Shown here: in pieces, positions 7,759 through 16,034 of the stretch
How positions within the stretch are numbered: the stretch's first letter is position 1
How the letters are laid out: each line of letters begins with the position of its first letter
NCBI RefSeq assembly: GCF_016863615.1
Contig: NZ_BOPF01000007.1
Span: 338,743 to 402,742, forward strand
Length of the DNA stretch: 64,000 nucleotides
Reading direction: 5' to 3'
Source of the DNA: Virgisporangium aliadipatigenens
Lineage (GTDB): Bacteria > Actinomycetota > Actinomycetes > Mycobacteriales > Micromonosporaceae
Notes under the pieces: model-generated
Seen by the model: the letters and a program-made list of their open reading frames with translations, nothing else
Told to the model about the DNA's origin: nothing
Databases searched by the model: none
Translations under genes and position numbers: made by a program

Positions 7759-8889
7759 GTGCTGACCGAGGACGCCACCACGCGCCGGTGCGGATACACC
7801 CGCTGCGGCCGCCCGCTGCCCTACACCGGCCAGGGACGCCCCGCCGAGTACTGCGCCGACCGCCGGTGGCCGCCGGACAACAAGACCTGCAAGCAGCTCG
7901 CCGCCGCCGAACGGGCCGGGGAACGCGCCGCCGGCCTGGACGCCCCGCTGGACGGCTTCCGCGCGGCCGGAGACCGGTTCGTGCCGGCGGCGCAGGAGTT
8001 GGCGACCCGCCTGGCCGAGATGCTGACCGCGGTCGGCGAGGTGCGCGACGGGGCGCTGGCCCGCACCGCCGAGGCCGAACGCGCCACCACCGCCGCCACC
8101 GAACGGGCCCAGGCGGCCGAGGCCGAGACCGCCCGGGCGAAACGCGCGCAGGCCACCGCCGAAGCCGCCCGCGACACCGCCCTGCAGACGGCCCGCGACG
8201 CGGAGGCCGTCGCACGGGCCGCCCGCGAGGAGGCGGAGACGCAGGTCGCGCAGGCCTGGCGGCGCGTGGCCGACGCCGACCACGCCCGCGGTCGGGCCGA
8301 AACGGTCGCCGAGGCCGCCCGCCGGGAGGCGGAGCAGACGGTCAAGGCGGCCGAACGGGCCCGCGCCGTCGCCGAGGACGCCGCCGCGGCCGCCCGACGC
8401 GACGCCCAGGAGGCGGCCGTCGCCGCGCGCCGCGACGCGGAGCAGGCCGTGAAGGCCGCCGAGGCCGAGGCGAAGGCCGCCCGGCGGGAGGTCCGCGAGG
8501 CAGCCGAGGCGACCCGCGCCGCGGCCGAACGCGCCACCACCGCCGAATCCGCGCTGGTCCGCCTGCGGGCACAGGCCGACGGCGACCGCCAGCGCGCCGA
8601 GGAACTGGCGCGCAAGCTCGCCGAGGCGGAGAAGAACCTGCAGAAGATGGCCGCCGAACTGAACACCGAGCGGGCCGCGGCGAAGGAGGCCCGGGACCGG
8701 CTCGCCGGCGCGGTGCGCGACGCCGCCTGGCTGGAACGTCAGGGCGCCACCGACCGTGCCGCCCTCGACGCGGCGCGGGTCAGCGTCGAGGCCGCCGAAC
8801 GGCGCGCCGAAACGGCCGAGGGTCGCCTCGACCGGATGATCGCCGTCCTGGAACGCCGGCGCCCACCGACTCCGCCGGGCGCCGCCTGA
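7759..8889 (+). CDS. Zinc-finger plus long coiled-coil protein
   Basis: A 376-residue protein in two parts. Residues ~11-45 hold a Cys cluster, CGYTRCGRPLPYTGQGRPAEYC...TC, resembling the small zinc ribbons of actinobacterial element-borne DNA-binding proteins (C11, C16, C32, C44 as likely ligands). From about residue 60 to 360 it is an almost uninterrupted Ala/Arg/Glu-rich helix with heptad character, typical of a very long coiled coil. No Walker motif is present, so it is not an SMC ATPase even if similarity searches label it that way. A nucleoid, partition-like or KfrA-like role is possible. It is adjacent to decayed DNA and appears leaderless. Confidence 0.7.
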   Translation: MLTEDATTRRCGYTRCGRPLPYTGQGRPAEYCADRRWPPDNKTCKQLAAAERAGERAAGLDAPLDGFRAAGDRFVPAAQELATRLAEMLTAVGEVRDGALARTAEAERATTAATERAQAAEAETARAKRAQATAEAARDTALQTARDAEAVARAAREEAETQVAQAWRRVADADHARGRAETVAEAARREAEQTVKAAERARAVAEDAAAAARRDAQEAAVAARRDAEQAVKAAEAEAKAARREVREAAEATRAAAERATTAESALVRLRAQADGDRQRAEELARKLAEAEKNLQKMAAELNTERAAAKEARDRLAGAVRDAAWLERQGATDRAALDAARVSVEAAERRAETAEGRLDRMIAVLERRRPPTPPGAA

Positions 8890-8995
8890 GGATGTGAGCG
8901 CGCATACACGTGTGACCGCACCGAAAGGCTAACGGGAACGCGACCACGGTCGAAAGGTGGACACTTCCCCCGCTACGGCCGCCCCGGAGGCCTCC

Positions 8996-10585
8996 TTGAA
9001 GAACCTCACCATCGGCCGCCGGCTGGGTCTCGGCTTCGGCGCGGTCGTGTTGAGCATGGTCGCGCTCGTGAGCCTCGGTGTCGTTCAGGTCGACAGCATC
9101 GACGCCCGGATGACGACGATCAACGATCAGAACGCGGTGAAGCAGCGCTACGCGATCAACTTCCGGGGGAGTGTGCACGACCGGGCCATCGCGCTGCGGG
9201 ACGTCGTTCTGGCGCAGGACGAGGCGTCGATGCGGGCCGAAGTCGCCACGATCAAGAAGCTCGCCGACAAGTACGTCGACTCCGACCGGCGGATGAACGC
9301 CATCTTCGCCGACCGGGCCAAGGTCGACGACAAGGAGATCGCCGCCCTCGCCGACATCAACAAGGTGCAGGCCAGGACGTTGCCGCTGATCGAACAGGTG
9401 ATCGCGCTGCGCGGGGCCGGCGACGCGCACGCGTTGACCGTGCTGATGGACCAGGCGAAGCCGGCGTTCATCGAGTGGCTGCGCGTGATCAACGTCTTCA
9501 TCGACCTGGAGGAGTCGATGAACCACGCCGAGACCGCCGCCGCGCGCAGCACCGCCGGCAACTTCATCCTTCTGATGGGCGGCCTGTGCGTGGCGGCCAT
9601 CGTGATCGCCGTCGTGGTCGCGTGGCGTTCGACCAGGGGCATCACCCGACCGCTCGCCGAGGCCGCCGACGTGCTCGCCTCGGTCGCGGCGGGGGACCTG
9701 ACCCGGCGCCTCGCCGTGACGACCGGCGACGAGGTCGGGCGCATGGGCCGCTCGGTGAACACCGCCCTGGCGGCGATCAGCGAGGTCATGCAGCGCTTCT
9801 CCGACAGCGCCGCCAGCCTCGCCGCGGCCAGCACGCAGATCGGTGGCCTGTCGTCGCGCATCGCCGACAGTGCCACGGAGTCCTCGGAACAGGCGCACGT
9901 CGTGGCCGGAGCCGCCGACGAGGTGTCGCGCAACGTGGAGACCGTCTCGGCCGGCGCGCAGCAGATGGGCGCCTCGATCCGGCAGATCGCGCACAACGCC
10001 AACGAGGCCGCCACCGTCGCCGGGCACGCCGTCGAGGCGGTGCGGACCACCACCGACACCGTCACCCGGCTCGGCGAGTCCAGCCGCATGATCGGCGACG
10101 TCGTCAAGGTGATCACGAGCATCGCCCATCAGACGAACCTGCTCGCGCTCAACGCCACCATCGAGGCCGCCCGGGCCGGTGATGCCGGGCGCGGGTTCGC
10201 CGTCGTCGCGAACGAGGTGAAGGACCTGTCGCAGGAGACGGCCCGCGCGACCGAGGACATCTCCCGGCGGGTCGAGGCCATCCAGGCCGACACCGCCGGC
10301 GCGGTCGCCGCCATCGAGGGCGTGTCGCAGGTGATCGCGCAGATCAACGACTACCAGACGACGATCGCCACGGCCGTGGAGGAGCAGACCGCCACGACGA
10401 GCGAGATGCACCGCAACGTCGCCGAGGCGGCCGCCGGTTCGGGGCAGATCGCCGCCAACATCGGCAGCGTCGCCGAGGCGGCACGCACCACGACCGAGTC
10501 GGTGGGGGAGTCGCAGCGGGCCACCCAGGAGTTGAGCCACATCTCCGGGCAGTTGCAGCAGCTGGTGGCGGCGTTCCGGTTCTAG
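8996..10585 (+). CDS. Methyl-accepting chemotaxis protein
   Basis: A classical transmembrane chemoreceptor. It has TM1 (about residues 10-32), a four-helix-bundle extracytoplasmic domain (about 33-185, typical [28 protein letters not shown]), TM2 (about 187-208), HAMP, then the long signalling coiled coil with the conserved hairpin tip [20 protein letters not shown]...[14 protein letters not shown]. It probably signals to CheA/CheW encoded elsewhere. I chose the TTG at 8996 because GGAGG (8986-8990) sits 5 bp upstream and the protein then begins [14 protein letters not shown], typical of the family; the GTG at 8957 is in frame but has its purine tract directly abutting. No CheWR-binding C-terminal pentapeptide is seen. 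Confidence 0.93.
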   Translation: MKNLTIGRRLGLGFGAVVLSMVALVSLGVVQVDSIDARMTTINDQNAVKQRYAINFRGSVHDRAIALRDVVLAQDEASMRAEVATIKKLADKYVDSDRRMNAIFADRAKVDDKEIAALADINKVQARTLPLIEQVIALRGAGDAHALTVLMDQAKPAFIEWLRVINVFIDLEESMNHAETAAARSTAGNFILLMGGLCVAAIVIAVVVAWRSTRGITRPLAEAADVLASVAAGDLTRRLAVTTGDEVGRMGRSVNTALAAISEVMQRFSDSAASLAAASTQIGGLSSRIADSATESSEQAHVVAGAADEVSRNVETVSAGAQQMGASIRQIAHNANEAATVAGHAVEAVRTTTDTVTRLGESSRMIGDVVKVITSIAHQTNLLALNATIEAARAGDAGRGFAVVANEVKDLSQETARATEDISRRVEAIQADTAGAVAAIEGVSQVIAQINDYQTTIATAVEEQTATTSEMHRNVAEAAAGSGQIAANIGSVAEAARTTTESVGESQRATQELSHISGQLQQLVAAFRF

Positions 10586-10601
10586 ACGAACGGGCCTTCC
10601 G

Positions 10602-12608
10602 TCAGAGGGCCGCCCGGCACAGTTCCCGCAGCCGCTCGTCCTCGCTGACCTGACCGCTCGACCCCGGGACGGCGGACGCGTCGAACCTCCGGTTCATCGC
10701 GATCTCGGCCCTGAACAGCGGCTCCAGCGCTGCCGCCAGCGGACCGGCGGCAGCTTCGGCGATCCTCGGCCGGGTACGCGGGTTGCCGTGCCAGGCGGCG
10801 GCCAGCACCGGCGCGGTCCGTTCCGTGTCGCCGGTGAGCCGCCACAGGGCGAGCGCGGCACGCGTCGGGGTCCACCAGTGCCGCCCCGGCGGGGCGTCCA
10901 CATAGGTAGCCACCAGTGCCGCGGCCCCGGCCGCGGCGGTGCCCATCGCGGCGATCTCGTCGAACGCCTCGCCGGCGGCCGGGCCGTCGAGATGTGTCGT
11001 CAACAGCGCCAGTGCCTCCGACGACCGGTCGATGCGCCGCAGCGCACCCGCCGCCGCCACGGCCAGTCGCGGGTCGTTGCCCGTCGCGGCCCGGCGCAGG
11101 GCAGGCATCGCCGCCGACGCGGCGGGGCCGATCCGGCCGAGCGTGGTCGCGGACCAGTCCCGTAAGGGCGATGCGAGCAGGCTCGGGACGGCCGCGGCGG
11201 CGGCCGTCCCGAAGGTCCGCAGCGCGACCTGGAAGGCGTACCACTCCGTAGGCAGCCGCTTCCCGGCCGCCGGCACCGGGAAGTGGGGCAGGATCGCGGC
11301 GGTGACGCGCTCGCCGTACCGGGGGTAGCCGGCGAGCTTGTACCCTGTCGCCTTCGGGCGTTGCGGCAGGTCGAGGGCGGTCAGTAGCAGAGGCAGGGCG
11401 CGTTCGTCGCCGAGGCCCGCCAGGATCTCGATGTACGGGTGCAGCCCCGGCGGATCGTGCGAGTACCGGACGATCCACTCCGGCAGGCCGTCACGCCACG
11501 GGCGGGCGTCGATGTCTGCCAGCCGGCGGGCGACGGTGTCCACGGCGGGCGCGGCCACCGGTCCCCAGCCGGTCAGCATGTTCGCGGCCCGTCCGGCGAG
11601 GTGCGGTGACCGGTCGAGGAGTCCGGCGACCCGCCGCACCGTCTCCCGGTAGTCGCCACGCCAGGTATTGACCAGCTTGTTCGCGGCGTACAGCGCGTCG
11701 CCGGCGAGGTCGTCGTGGGTGGCGGCGAGGAGCGGGTTGACGATCGCGATTCGTTCGGCCACGCGCGGGCCCATCGGGTCGGTGAGGGCCTCGACCATGC
11801 GTGTGCAATGCGGTGCGCGGCGTCCCTCGTCGCGTTCCTCGCGCATCACGCGTAGCGACCCGATGAGGGTGTCGGTCCGAAAGTCTGCCGGCTCGACGGC
11901 GGGGCCGTCCTCGGCGTAGGCGCGATCGATGAGTTCCGGCACGCCGTCGAGCGGTATCCGGCTCGGGTCGTTGCGGGCCACCGCGATCAGTGCGGCCAGC
12001 GCCGTGGAAGCCTGCGCGGACCGGGCCCGACCGAGCAGGTCACCGATCGCGTCGTCGCCGAGCGGCAGGCCGCCCAGGGCGTCGAGCAGGCCCGTCCGGA
12101 CCTCCGCGTCGGCCTCGGTGTCCAGCAGGCCGAGGAACAGGTGAGGCAGGTCAGGAACCGTCGCGGCCACGGTGACGAGAAGCTTCGGCACGGCACCCCG
12201 TACCGAAGCTGCCGGGTCGTCGACAAGGCGCAGCAGTGCCGGTGCCGCGGCCGCCACGAGTGCACGGGCCCGGGTGGCGTGGCGGCGCATCTCCGCCCCG
12301 TCGGCGTCCCGCGCGGTGTCCTCCGGCCACCCGCCGAGGTCGGTGATGCTGGTGAGCAGTGCGGCGATGCCTTCCCGGCCGGGCAGATGCGGCGCCGTCA
12401 GGGCCTCGATCAGGTACGGCACCGCGGCGACCGTCGAGTCGTAGACGTCGCCCTGATGGTGAACGGCGCCGTACATGGCGTCGAGGGACTCCTCGCGAAC
12501 CGCCGGGTCGGGATCGACCAGGCCGCGAACCCACGCCGGCACCGCCTCCGCCGAACCGTAGGCATGCCGCAGCGCGCGCCAGTCGACGTCGTCAAGCCCG
12601 ATGAACAC
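10602..12608 (-). CDS. HEAT-repeat protein
   Basis: A 668-residue all-helical protein made of HEAT/armadillo-like repeats, such as VPYLIEALTAP, LRLVDDPAASVRGAVPKLL, LGRIGPAASAAMPALRRAATGNDPRLAVAAAGALRRID. The N-terminus (DVDWRALRHAYGSAEAVPAWVRGLVDPDPAVREESL...HHQGDVYDSTVAAVPYL) matches a widespread actinobacterial family sometimes found beside polymorphic-toxin or SMI1-type immunity genes. There is no signal peptide or TM. The start is GTG. The role is unknown; protein-protein scaffolding is the safe statement. Confidence 0.78.
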   Translation of the reverse strand: MFIGLDDVDWRALRHAYGSAEAVPAWVRGLVDPDPAVREESLDAMYGAVHHQGDVYDSTVAAVPYLIEALTAPHLPGREGIAALLTSITDLGGWPEDTARDADGAEMRRHATRARALVAAAAPALLRLVDDPAASVRGAVPKLLVTVAATVPDLPHLFLGLLDTEADAEVRTGLLDALGGLPLGDDAIGDLLGRARSAQASTALAALIAVARNDPSRIPLDGVPELIDRAYAEDGPAVEPADFRTDTLIGSLRVMREERDEGRRAPHCTRMVEALTDPMGPRVAERIAIVNPLLAATHDDLAGDALYAANKLVNTWRGDYRETVRRVAGLLDRSPHLAGRAANMLTGWGPVAAPAVDTVARRLADIDARPWRDGLPEWIVRYSHDPPGLHPYIEILAGLGDERALPLLLTALDLPQRPKATGYKLAGYPRYGERVTAAILPHFPVPAAGKRLPTEWYAFQVALRTFGTAAAAAVPSLLASPLRDWSATTLGRIGPAASAAMPALRRAATGNDPRLAVAAAGALRRIDRSSEALALLTTHLDGPAAGEAFDEIAAMGTAAAGAAALVATYVDAPPGRHWWTPTRAALALWRLTGDTERTAPVLAAAWHGNPRTRPRIAEAAAGPLAAALEPLFRAEIAMNRRFDASAVPGSSGQVSEDERLRELCRAAL

Positions 12609-12653
12609 GGCAGAACACTAGTCCGCGAACCCCGCCGTCCCGCCGGCCACGCG

Positions 12654-13448
12654 CTATACGGCGGCTCGGGCGGCGCGGTGCCGGCCGGCGAACACGATCG
12701 CGACGATGTACAGGACGAGGGCGACCGTCGACACGTAGGCGAAGCCGTCCATCAGGGCGATGTCGCCGGTGAAGTCGTCCGGCGGCGCCTCCCGCCGCGG
12801 CGCCTCGATCGGCAGCAGCGCCAGCGGCACGCCCAGCAGCGCCGCCCCGCCGAACGCGACGACCAGCCCGACCGGCCACCACACCAGCGACAGCAGGAAC
12901 GTGCGTGCCGTGCCGCCGGCCACCAGCCCGATGACGCCCGCCGTGACCGCCGTCGAGGCCGACAGGGCCAGCATGAACAGCGGGTTGTTGAGGTGCAGCA
13001 GTTCGAGGAGCTCGTAGAGGTCGTTGGCGAGGATCGTGTACCTGCCCATGACCAGCCGGTACGTCAGGCCCACGACGGCGGCGCACGATGCGGCCGCAGC
13101 CGCCGCCCAGGCCAGTTTCGCCGTCGCCCACCGGCGCGCCGGCACCGACTGGGTCAGCACGAACGCGGCCGTGTCCTCGTCGCGTTCGCGGGCGAACAGC
13201 GGCACGCCGAGCAGCAGCCCCAGCAGGAACGGCGTCGTGGCGGCGAGCAGTTCGGCGCCGAGGATCGCGTCCATCGCCCCGCCGGTGGGCCAGCAGTCGT
13301 TCGGGTTGACGCACTCGGGCAGGCCGCGCGCGTCGAGCTGGTGCTGCACCGTCGACGCCGCGGCGAACAGGTAGGCCGTGGCGCCGGCCGTCACGAGCAG
13401 CGCCACGAGCAGGTAGGGGCGCATCAGGCGCAGGATCAGGCGGTTCAC
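12654..13448 (-). CDS. ABC-2 type transporter permease
   Basis: A 264-residue membrane protein with about six hydrophobic segments: residues 12-30, ~58-80 (ILGAELLAATTPFLLGLLLGVPLF), ~105-125, ~150-175, ~180-205 and a final TM before the basic tail GRHRAARAAV. GTG start overlapping the stop of the ATPase gene by 4 bp. With the ATPase at 13445 and the GntR regulator at 14292 it forms a GntR-ABC operon, a layout often linked to cell-envelope stress or antibiotic resistance. No substrate can be inferred. Confidence 0.82.
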   Translation of the reverse strand: MNRLILRLMRPYLLVALLVTAGATAYLFAAASTVQHQLDARGLPECVNPNDCWPTGGAMDAILGAELLAATTPFLLGLLLGVPLFARERDEDTAAFVLTQSVPARRWATAKLAWAAAAAASCAAVVGLTYRLVMGRYTILANDLYELLELLHLNNPLFMLALSASTAVTAGVIGLVAGGTARTFLLSLVWWPVGLVVAFGGAALLGVPLALLPIEAPRREAPPDDFTGDIALMDGFAYVSTVALVLYIVAIVFAGRHRAARAAV

Positions 13449-14302
13449 GCGGAATCCTCACGGAGGTAGGCGAGCACGAGTTCCTCCAGCGACGGCCGTT
13501 GCCAGGTCAGCGCGGCCGGCGGTGGCGGGCCGGTGCGCACGAGCGCGGTGAAGCCGCCGCTGCCGGGGCGCACCTCCACCACGTCGGCACCGGCCAGCGC
13601 GGCCCGGTCGGTGTCGTCGCCGACGGCCAGGCGGTGACCGTCGACGGCCTCGTCGATCCCGCCGGCCAGCAGGACCCGGCCGCCGCCGAGCAGGACCACG
13701 TGGTCGCACATGCCGTCGACCTCGGCCACCACGTGGGTGGCCAGCAGGACCGTGGTGCCCTCGGCGGCGACCTCCGCCATCAGCGTCCCGGCCAGCTCGG
13801 TGCGGGCCACCGGATCCAGCGGCGCGAACGGCTCGTCCAGGAGCAGCACGTCGGGCCGTTTCGCCAGGGCCATGATGACCGCGAGGCGCATCCGCTGCCC
13901 CGGGGCGAGGCGGCCGACCCGGGCCGACCGGCGCAGGCCCGCCGCGTCGACCAGGCGCTTCGCGTGGGCCGCACTCCAGCGCGGGTTGAGCCGGGCGCCG
14001 GCGCGCAGCGTCTCCGCGACGCTCAGCGTGCGGTACAGCGGCGCGTGCTGCCCGACGTAACCGACCCGCGGGCGCACCTCGTCGCCGGACGGCCGGCCGA
14101 GAATCTCCAGCGTGCCGCGGTGCGGCAGCAGGCCGGCCATCGCCCGCAGCAGCGTCGTCTTGCCCGCGCCGTTGCGCCCGAGCAGCGCCGTCACCGCCCC
14201 GAACGGCAGCGCGAACGACACGTCGTGCAGGACCCGCCGCCCGTGCCGTTCGACCGAGAAGGAATGGGTGAGCACGGCGGGACGGGGAACGTCATCCGAC
14301 AC
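13445..14302 (-). CDS. ABC transporter ATP-binding protein
   Basis: A 285-residue ATPase: Walker A LLGRNGAGKTTLL (about residues 41-53), Q-loop in YVGQHAPLYRTL, a divergent signature region RLAPGQRMRL in place of LSGGQ, Walker B VLLLDEPFAPLD, and an H-loop in LLATHVVAEVD. The replaced signature (APGQR) is typical of some ABC-2 ATPases. The GTG start lies inside the end of the GntR gene (11 bp overlap) and the stop overlaps the permease start, so all three genes are translationally coupled. Confidence 0.9.
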   Translation of the reverse strand: MSDDVPRPAVLTHSFSVERHGRRVLHDVSFALPFGAVTALLGRNGAGKTTLLRAMAGLLPHRGTLEILGRPSGDEVRPRVGYVGQHAPLYRTLSVAETLRAGARLNPRWSAAHAKRLVDAAGLRRSARVGRLAPGQRMRLAVIMALAKRPDVLLLDEPFAPLDPVARTELAGTLMAEVAAEGTTVLLATHVVAEVDGMCDHVVLLGGGRVLLAGGIDEAVDGHRLAVGDDTDRAALAGADVVEVRPGSGGFTALVRTGPPPPAALTWQRPSLEELVLAYLREDSA

Positions 14303-14663
14303 GGTGACGCACCTCCTCGGCCAGGAACGCCTGAAGGTCGCCCGCGTCGAGCCCGGCGGCGAGGGCGCGGTCGACCCACGCGGACAGCTCGCGGCGCAGG
14401 TCGGCCACGTCCGCGACGGGTGGCAGCCGCTCCCGCACGAACGTCCCCGAACCCTGCCGCGGCTCGACCAGCCCGGCGGTCTCCAGCTCCCGGTAGGCGC
14501 GGAACACCGTGTTGGGGTTGATGCCGGTGTGCTCGGCCACCTCGCGGGCGGTCGGCAGCCGGTCGCCGGGGGCCAGCCGTCCGGTCCGCACCGCCTGCCT
14601 GACCTGCTGCACGAGCTGCACGTACACGGCGGTGCCGGTACGGCGGTCGATCCGGAAGATCAC
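14292..14663 (-). CDS. GntR-family regulator, YtrA subfamily
   Basis: A 123-residue regulator: an N-terminal winged helix (about residues 10-77: YVQLVQQVRQAVRTGRLAPGDRLPTAREVAEHTGINPNTVFRAYRELETAGLVEPRQGSGTFV) and a short helical C-terminal dimerisation tail, the size and form of the YtrA subfamily. Such proteins repress the ABC operon they begin. A perfect inverted repeat just upstream (14677-14692) is a good operator candidate. Confidence 0.92.
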   Translation of the reverse strand: MIFRIDRRTGTAVYVQLVQQVRQAVRTGRLAPGDRLPTAREVAEHTGINPNTVFRAYRELETAGLVEPRQGSGTFVRERLPPVADVADLRRELSAWVDRALAAGLDAGDLQAFLAEEVRHRVG

Positions 14664-14676
14664 ATGACCACCAATC

Positions 14677-14692
14677 CACTAGTCAACTAGTG
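14677..14692. promoter_or_regulatory. Probable operator of the YtrA-type GntR regulator
   Basis: CACTAGT-CA-ACTAGTG is a perfect inverted repeat (7 bp arms, 2 bp spacer) placed 14 bp upstream of the GntR start, in the divergent region toward the adenylate kinase gene. Its position suggests autorepression of the GntR-ABC operon. Confidence 0.7.
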
Positions 14693-14790
14693 AACTGAAG
14701 GTACAGCAGGGGTGCCAACGATGCCGTCCCGGACCCGGCGCGGCAGAATCACCGGGTGCACCGCTCACCGAGCCTGAGGAGGGTCCTCCC

Positions 14791-15366
14791 ATGCGACTGC
14801 TGCTGATCGGCGCCCCCGGCAGCGGGAAGGGCACCCAGGCCAAGCGCATCGCCGCGCACTACCACCTCACCCACATTTCCAGCGGCGACCTGCTCCGCAA
14901 GGAGATCGCCGCCGGCAGCGACATCGGCCGCACCGCCGGCCGCTACGTCGAGGCCGGCGACCTGGTGCCCGACAACGTCGTCATGGACATGCTGCGCGGC
15001 CCCGTCGAGGAGGCCGGCCGCGGCAACGGCTACATCCTCGACGGCTTCCCCCGCACCGTCGCCCAGGCGCAGGCCGCGTACCTGGTGGCGCGTTCGCTCG
15101 ACGTCGCCGTGCAGATCGCCCTGTACCTGGAGGTGCCGCGCGAGGAACTGCTGCGCCGCATGCACGCCCGGGCCGGCGCCCAGGGGCGCGCCGACGACAC
15201 CGACGAGGTGATGCTGCACCGCCTCGACGTGTTCGACGAGCTGACCGCGCCGCTGCTGGAGTACTACGCGCGCCGCGAGACGCTGCTGTGCGTTCCCGGC
15301 GACCGGCCCGTTCAGGAGGTCACCGACACGGTGATCAAGGAGATCGACCGGGTGCGCGCGATCTAA
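14791..15366 (+). CDS. adk: Adenylate kinase, short-LID form
   Basis: A 191-residue nucleoside monophosphate kinase: P-loop GAPGSGKGTQ (7-16), AMP-site ISSGDLLRKE, DGFPRT and the C-terminal HRLDVFDE region. The LID is the short version (HARAGAQGRADDTDEVMLHRL) without zinc cysteines. It catalyses ATP + AMP to 2 ADP in the cytosol. GAGGAGG 7-8 bp before the ATG is a strong Shine-Dalgarno. The main adk of actinomycetes normally lies in the secY ribosomal-protein operon; this isolated location suggests a second, paralogous copy (inference). Confidence 0.9.
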   Translation: MRLLLIGAPGSGKGTQAKRIAAHYHLTHISSGDLLRKEIAAGSDIGRTAGRYVEAGDLVPDNVVMDMLRGPVEEAGRGNGYILDGFPRTVAQAQAAYLVARSLDVAVQIALYLEVPREELLRRMHARAGAQGRADDTDEVMLHRLDVFDELTAPLLEYYARRETLLCVPGDRPVQEVTDTVIKEIDRVRAI

Positions 15367-15423
15367 CCCCGCTGCAACCGCGGAAAGTTTGCCGCGGCGG
15401 CACGATTCGCCGACCACAAGACC

Positions 15424-16032
15424 GTGACGACGACCGGTCTGCGGGAACGCAAGAAGGCGGCCGTGCGCGCCGCGCTCAGCCGCGCCGCATGGACCCTCAT
15501 GCTCGAGCGCGGCCTCGACGCCGCCACGCCCGAGGCGATCGCCGACGCGGCCGAGCTGTCGCCGCGCACGTTCCGCAACTACTTCCACGGGCGCGAAGAG
15601 GCCATCCTCGACGAGCTGGCCCGCCGGCACCTGCACGTCGTGGAACTCCTGCGCGCCCGGCCGGCCGCCGAACCGGTCTGGGACGCGTGCGCCGCCGTGC
15701 TGCCGGCCGCCGTCGCCGACCTCGTCGGGGACCGCAGCCAGCTCGCCACCCTCATGAACGTCGTGCGCGACAGCCCCGCCATGCGCGCCCAACTGCTGCT
15801 CGTGCGCGCCGCGCTGGACGCCGGCATGACGGCCGTCGTCGCCGAGCGCACCGGCACCGACCCGGAACGCGACCTCGCCCCGCGCCTGCTCGCCGGTGCC
15901 ATCGGCGCCGTCGTCGGGACGGCCGTCGAGTTCTGGGCGCAGGGGCGCACCTCCACCTGCCTGCAAGACCTGGTCCGGGACGGGCTGGCGCAGCTGCGCG
16001 CCGGCTTCCCCTCATCCCCCTCGGAGCGTTAG
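15424..16032 (+). CDS. TetR-family transcriptional regulator
   Basis: A 202-residue regulator with an N-terminal HTH (GLRERKKAAVRAALSRAAWTLMLERGLDAATPEAIADAAELSPRTFRNYFHGREEAI) and a C-terminal ligand-binding helical domain. The GTG start has no good Shine-Dalgarno. The stop lies 2 bp before the MMPL transporter ATG, so the two are cotranscribed and the regulator probably represses its own efflux or lipid-transport partner. No clear dyad operator was found in the 57 bp upstream. Confidence 0.92.
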   Translation: MTTTGLRERKKAAVRAALSRAAWTLMLERGLDAATPEAIADAAELSPRTFRNYFHGREEAILDELARRHLHVVELLRARPAAEPVWDACAAVLPAAVADLVGDRSQLATLMNVVRDSPAMRAQLLLVRAALDAGMTAVVAERTGTDPERDLAPRLLAGAIGAVVGTAVEFWAQGRTSTCLQDLVRDGLAQLRAGFPSSPSER

Positions 16033-16034
16033 AG

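Noticed and set aside
8780..10540. A 586-residue minus-strand frame
   Set aside because: Antisense to the chemoreceptor, which has clear MCP motifs on the plus strand.
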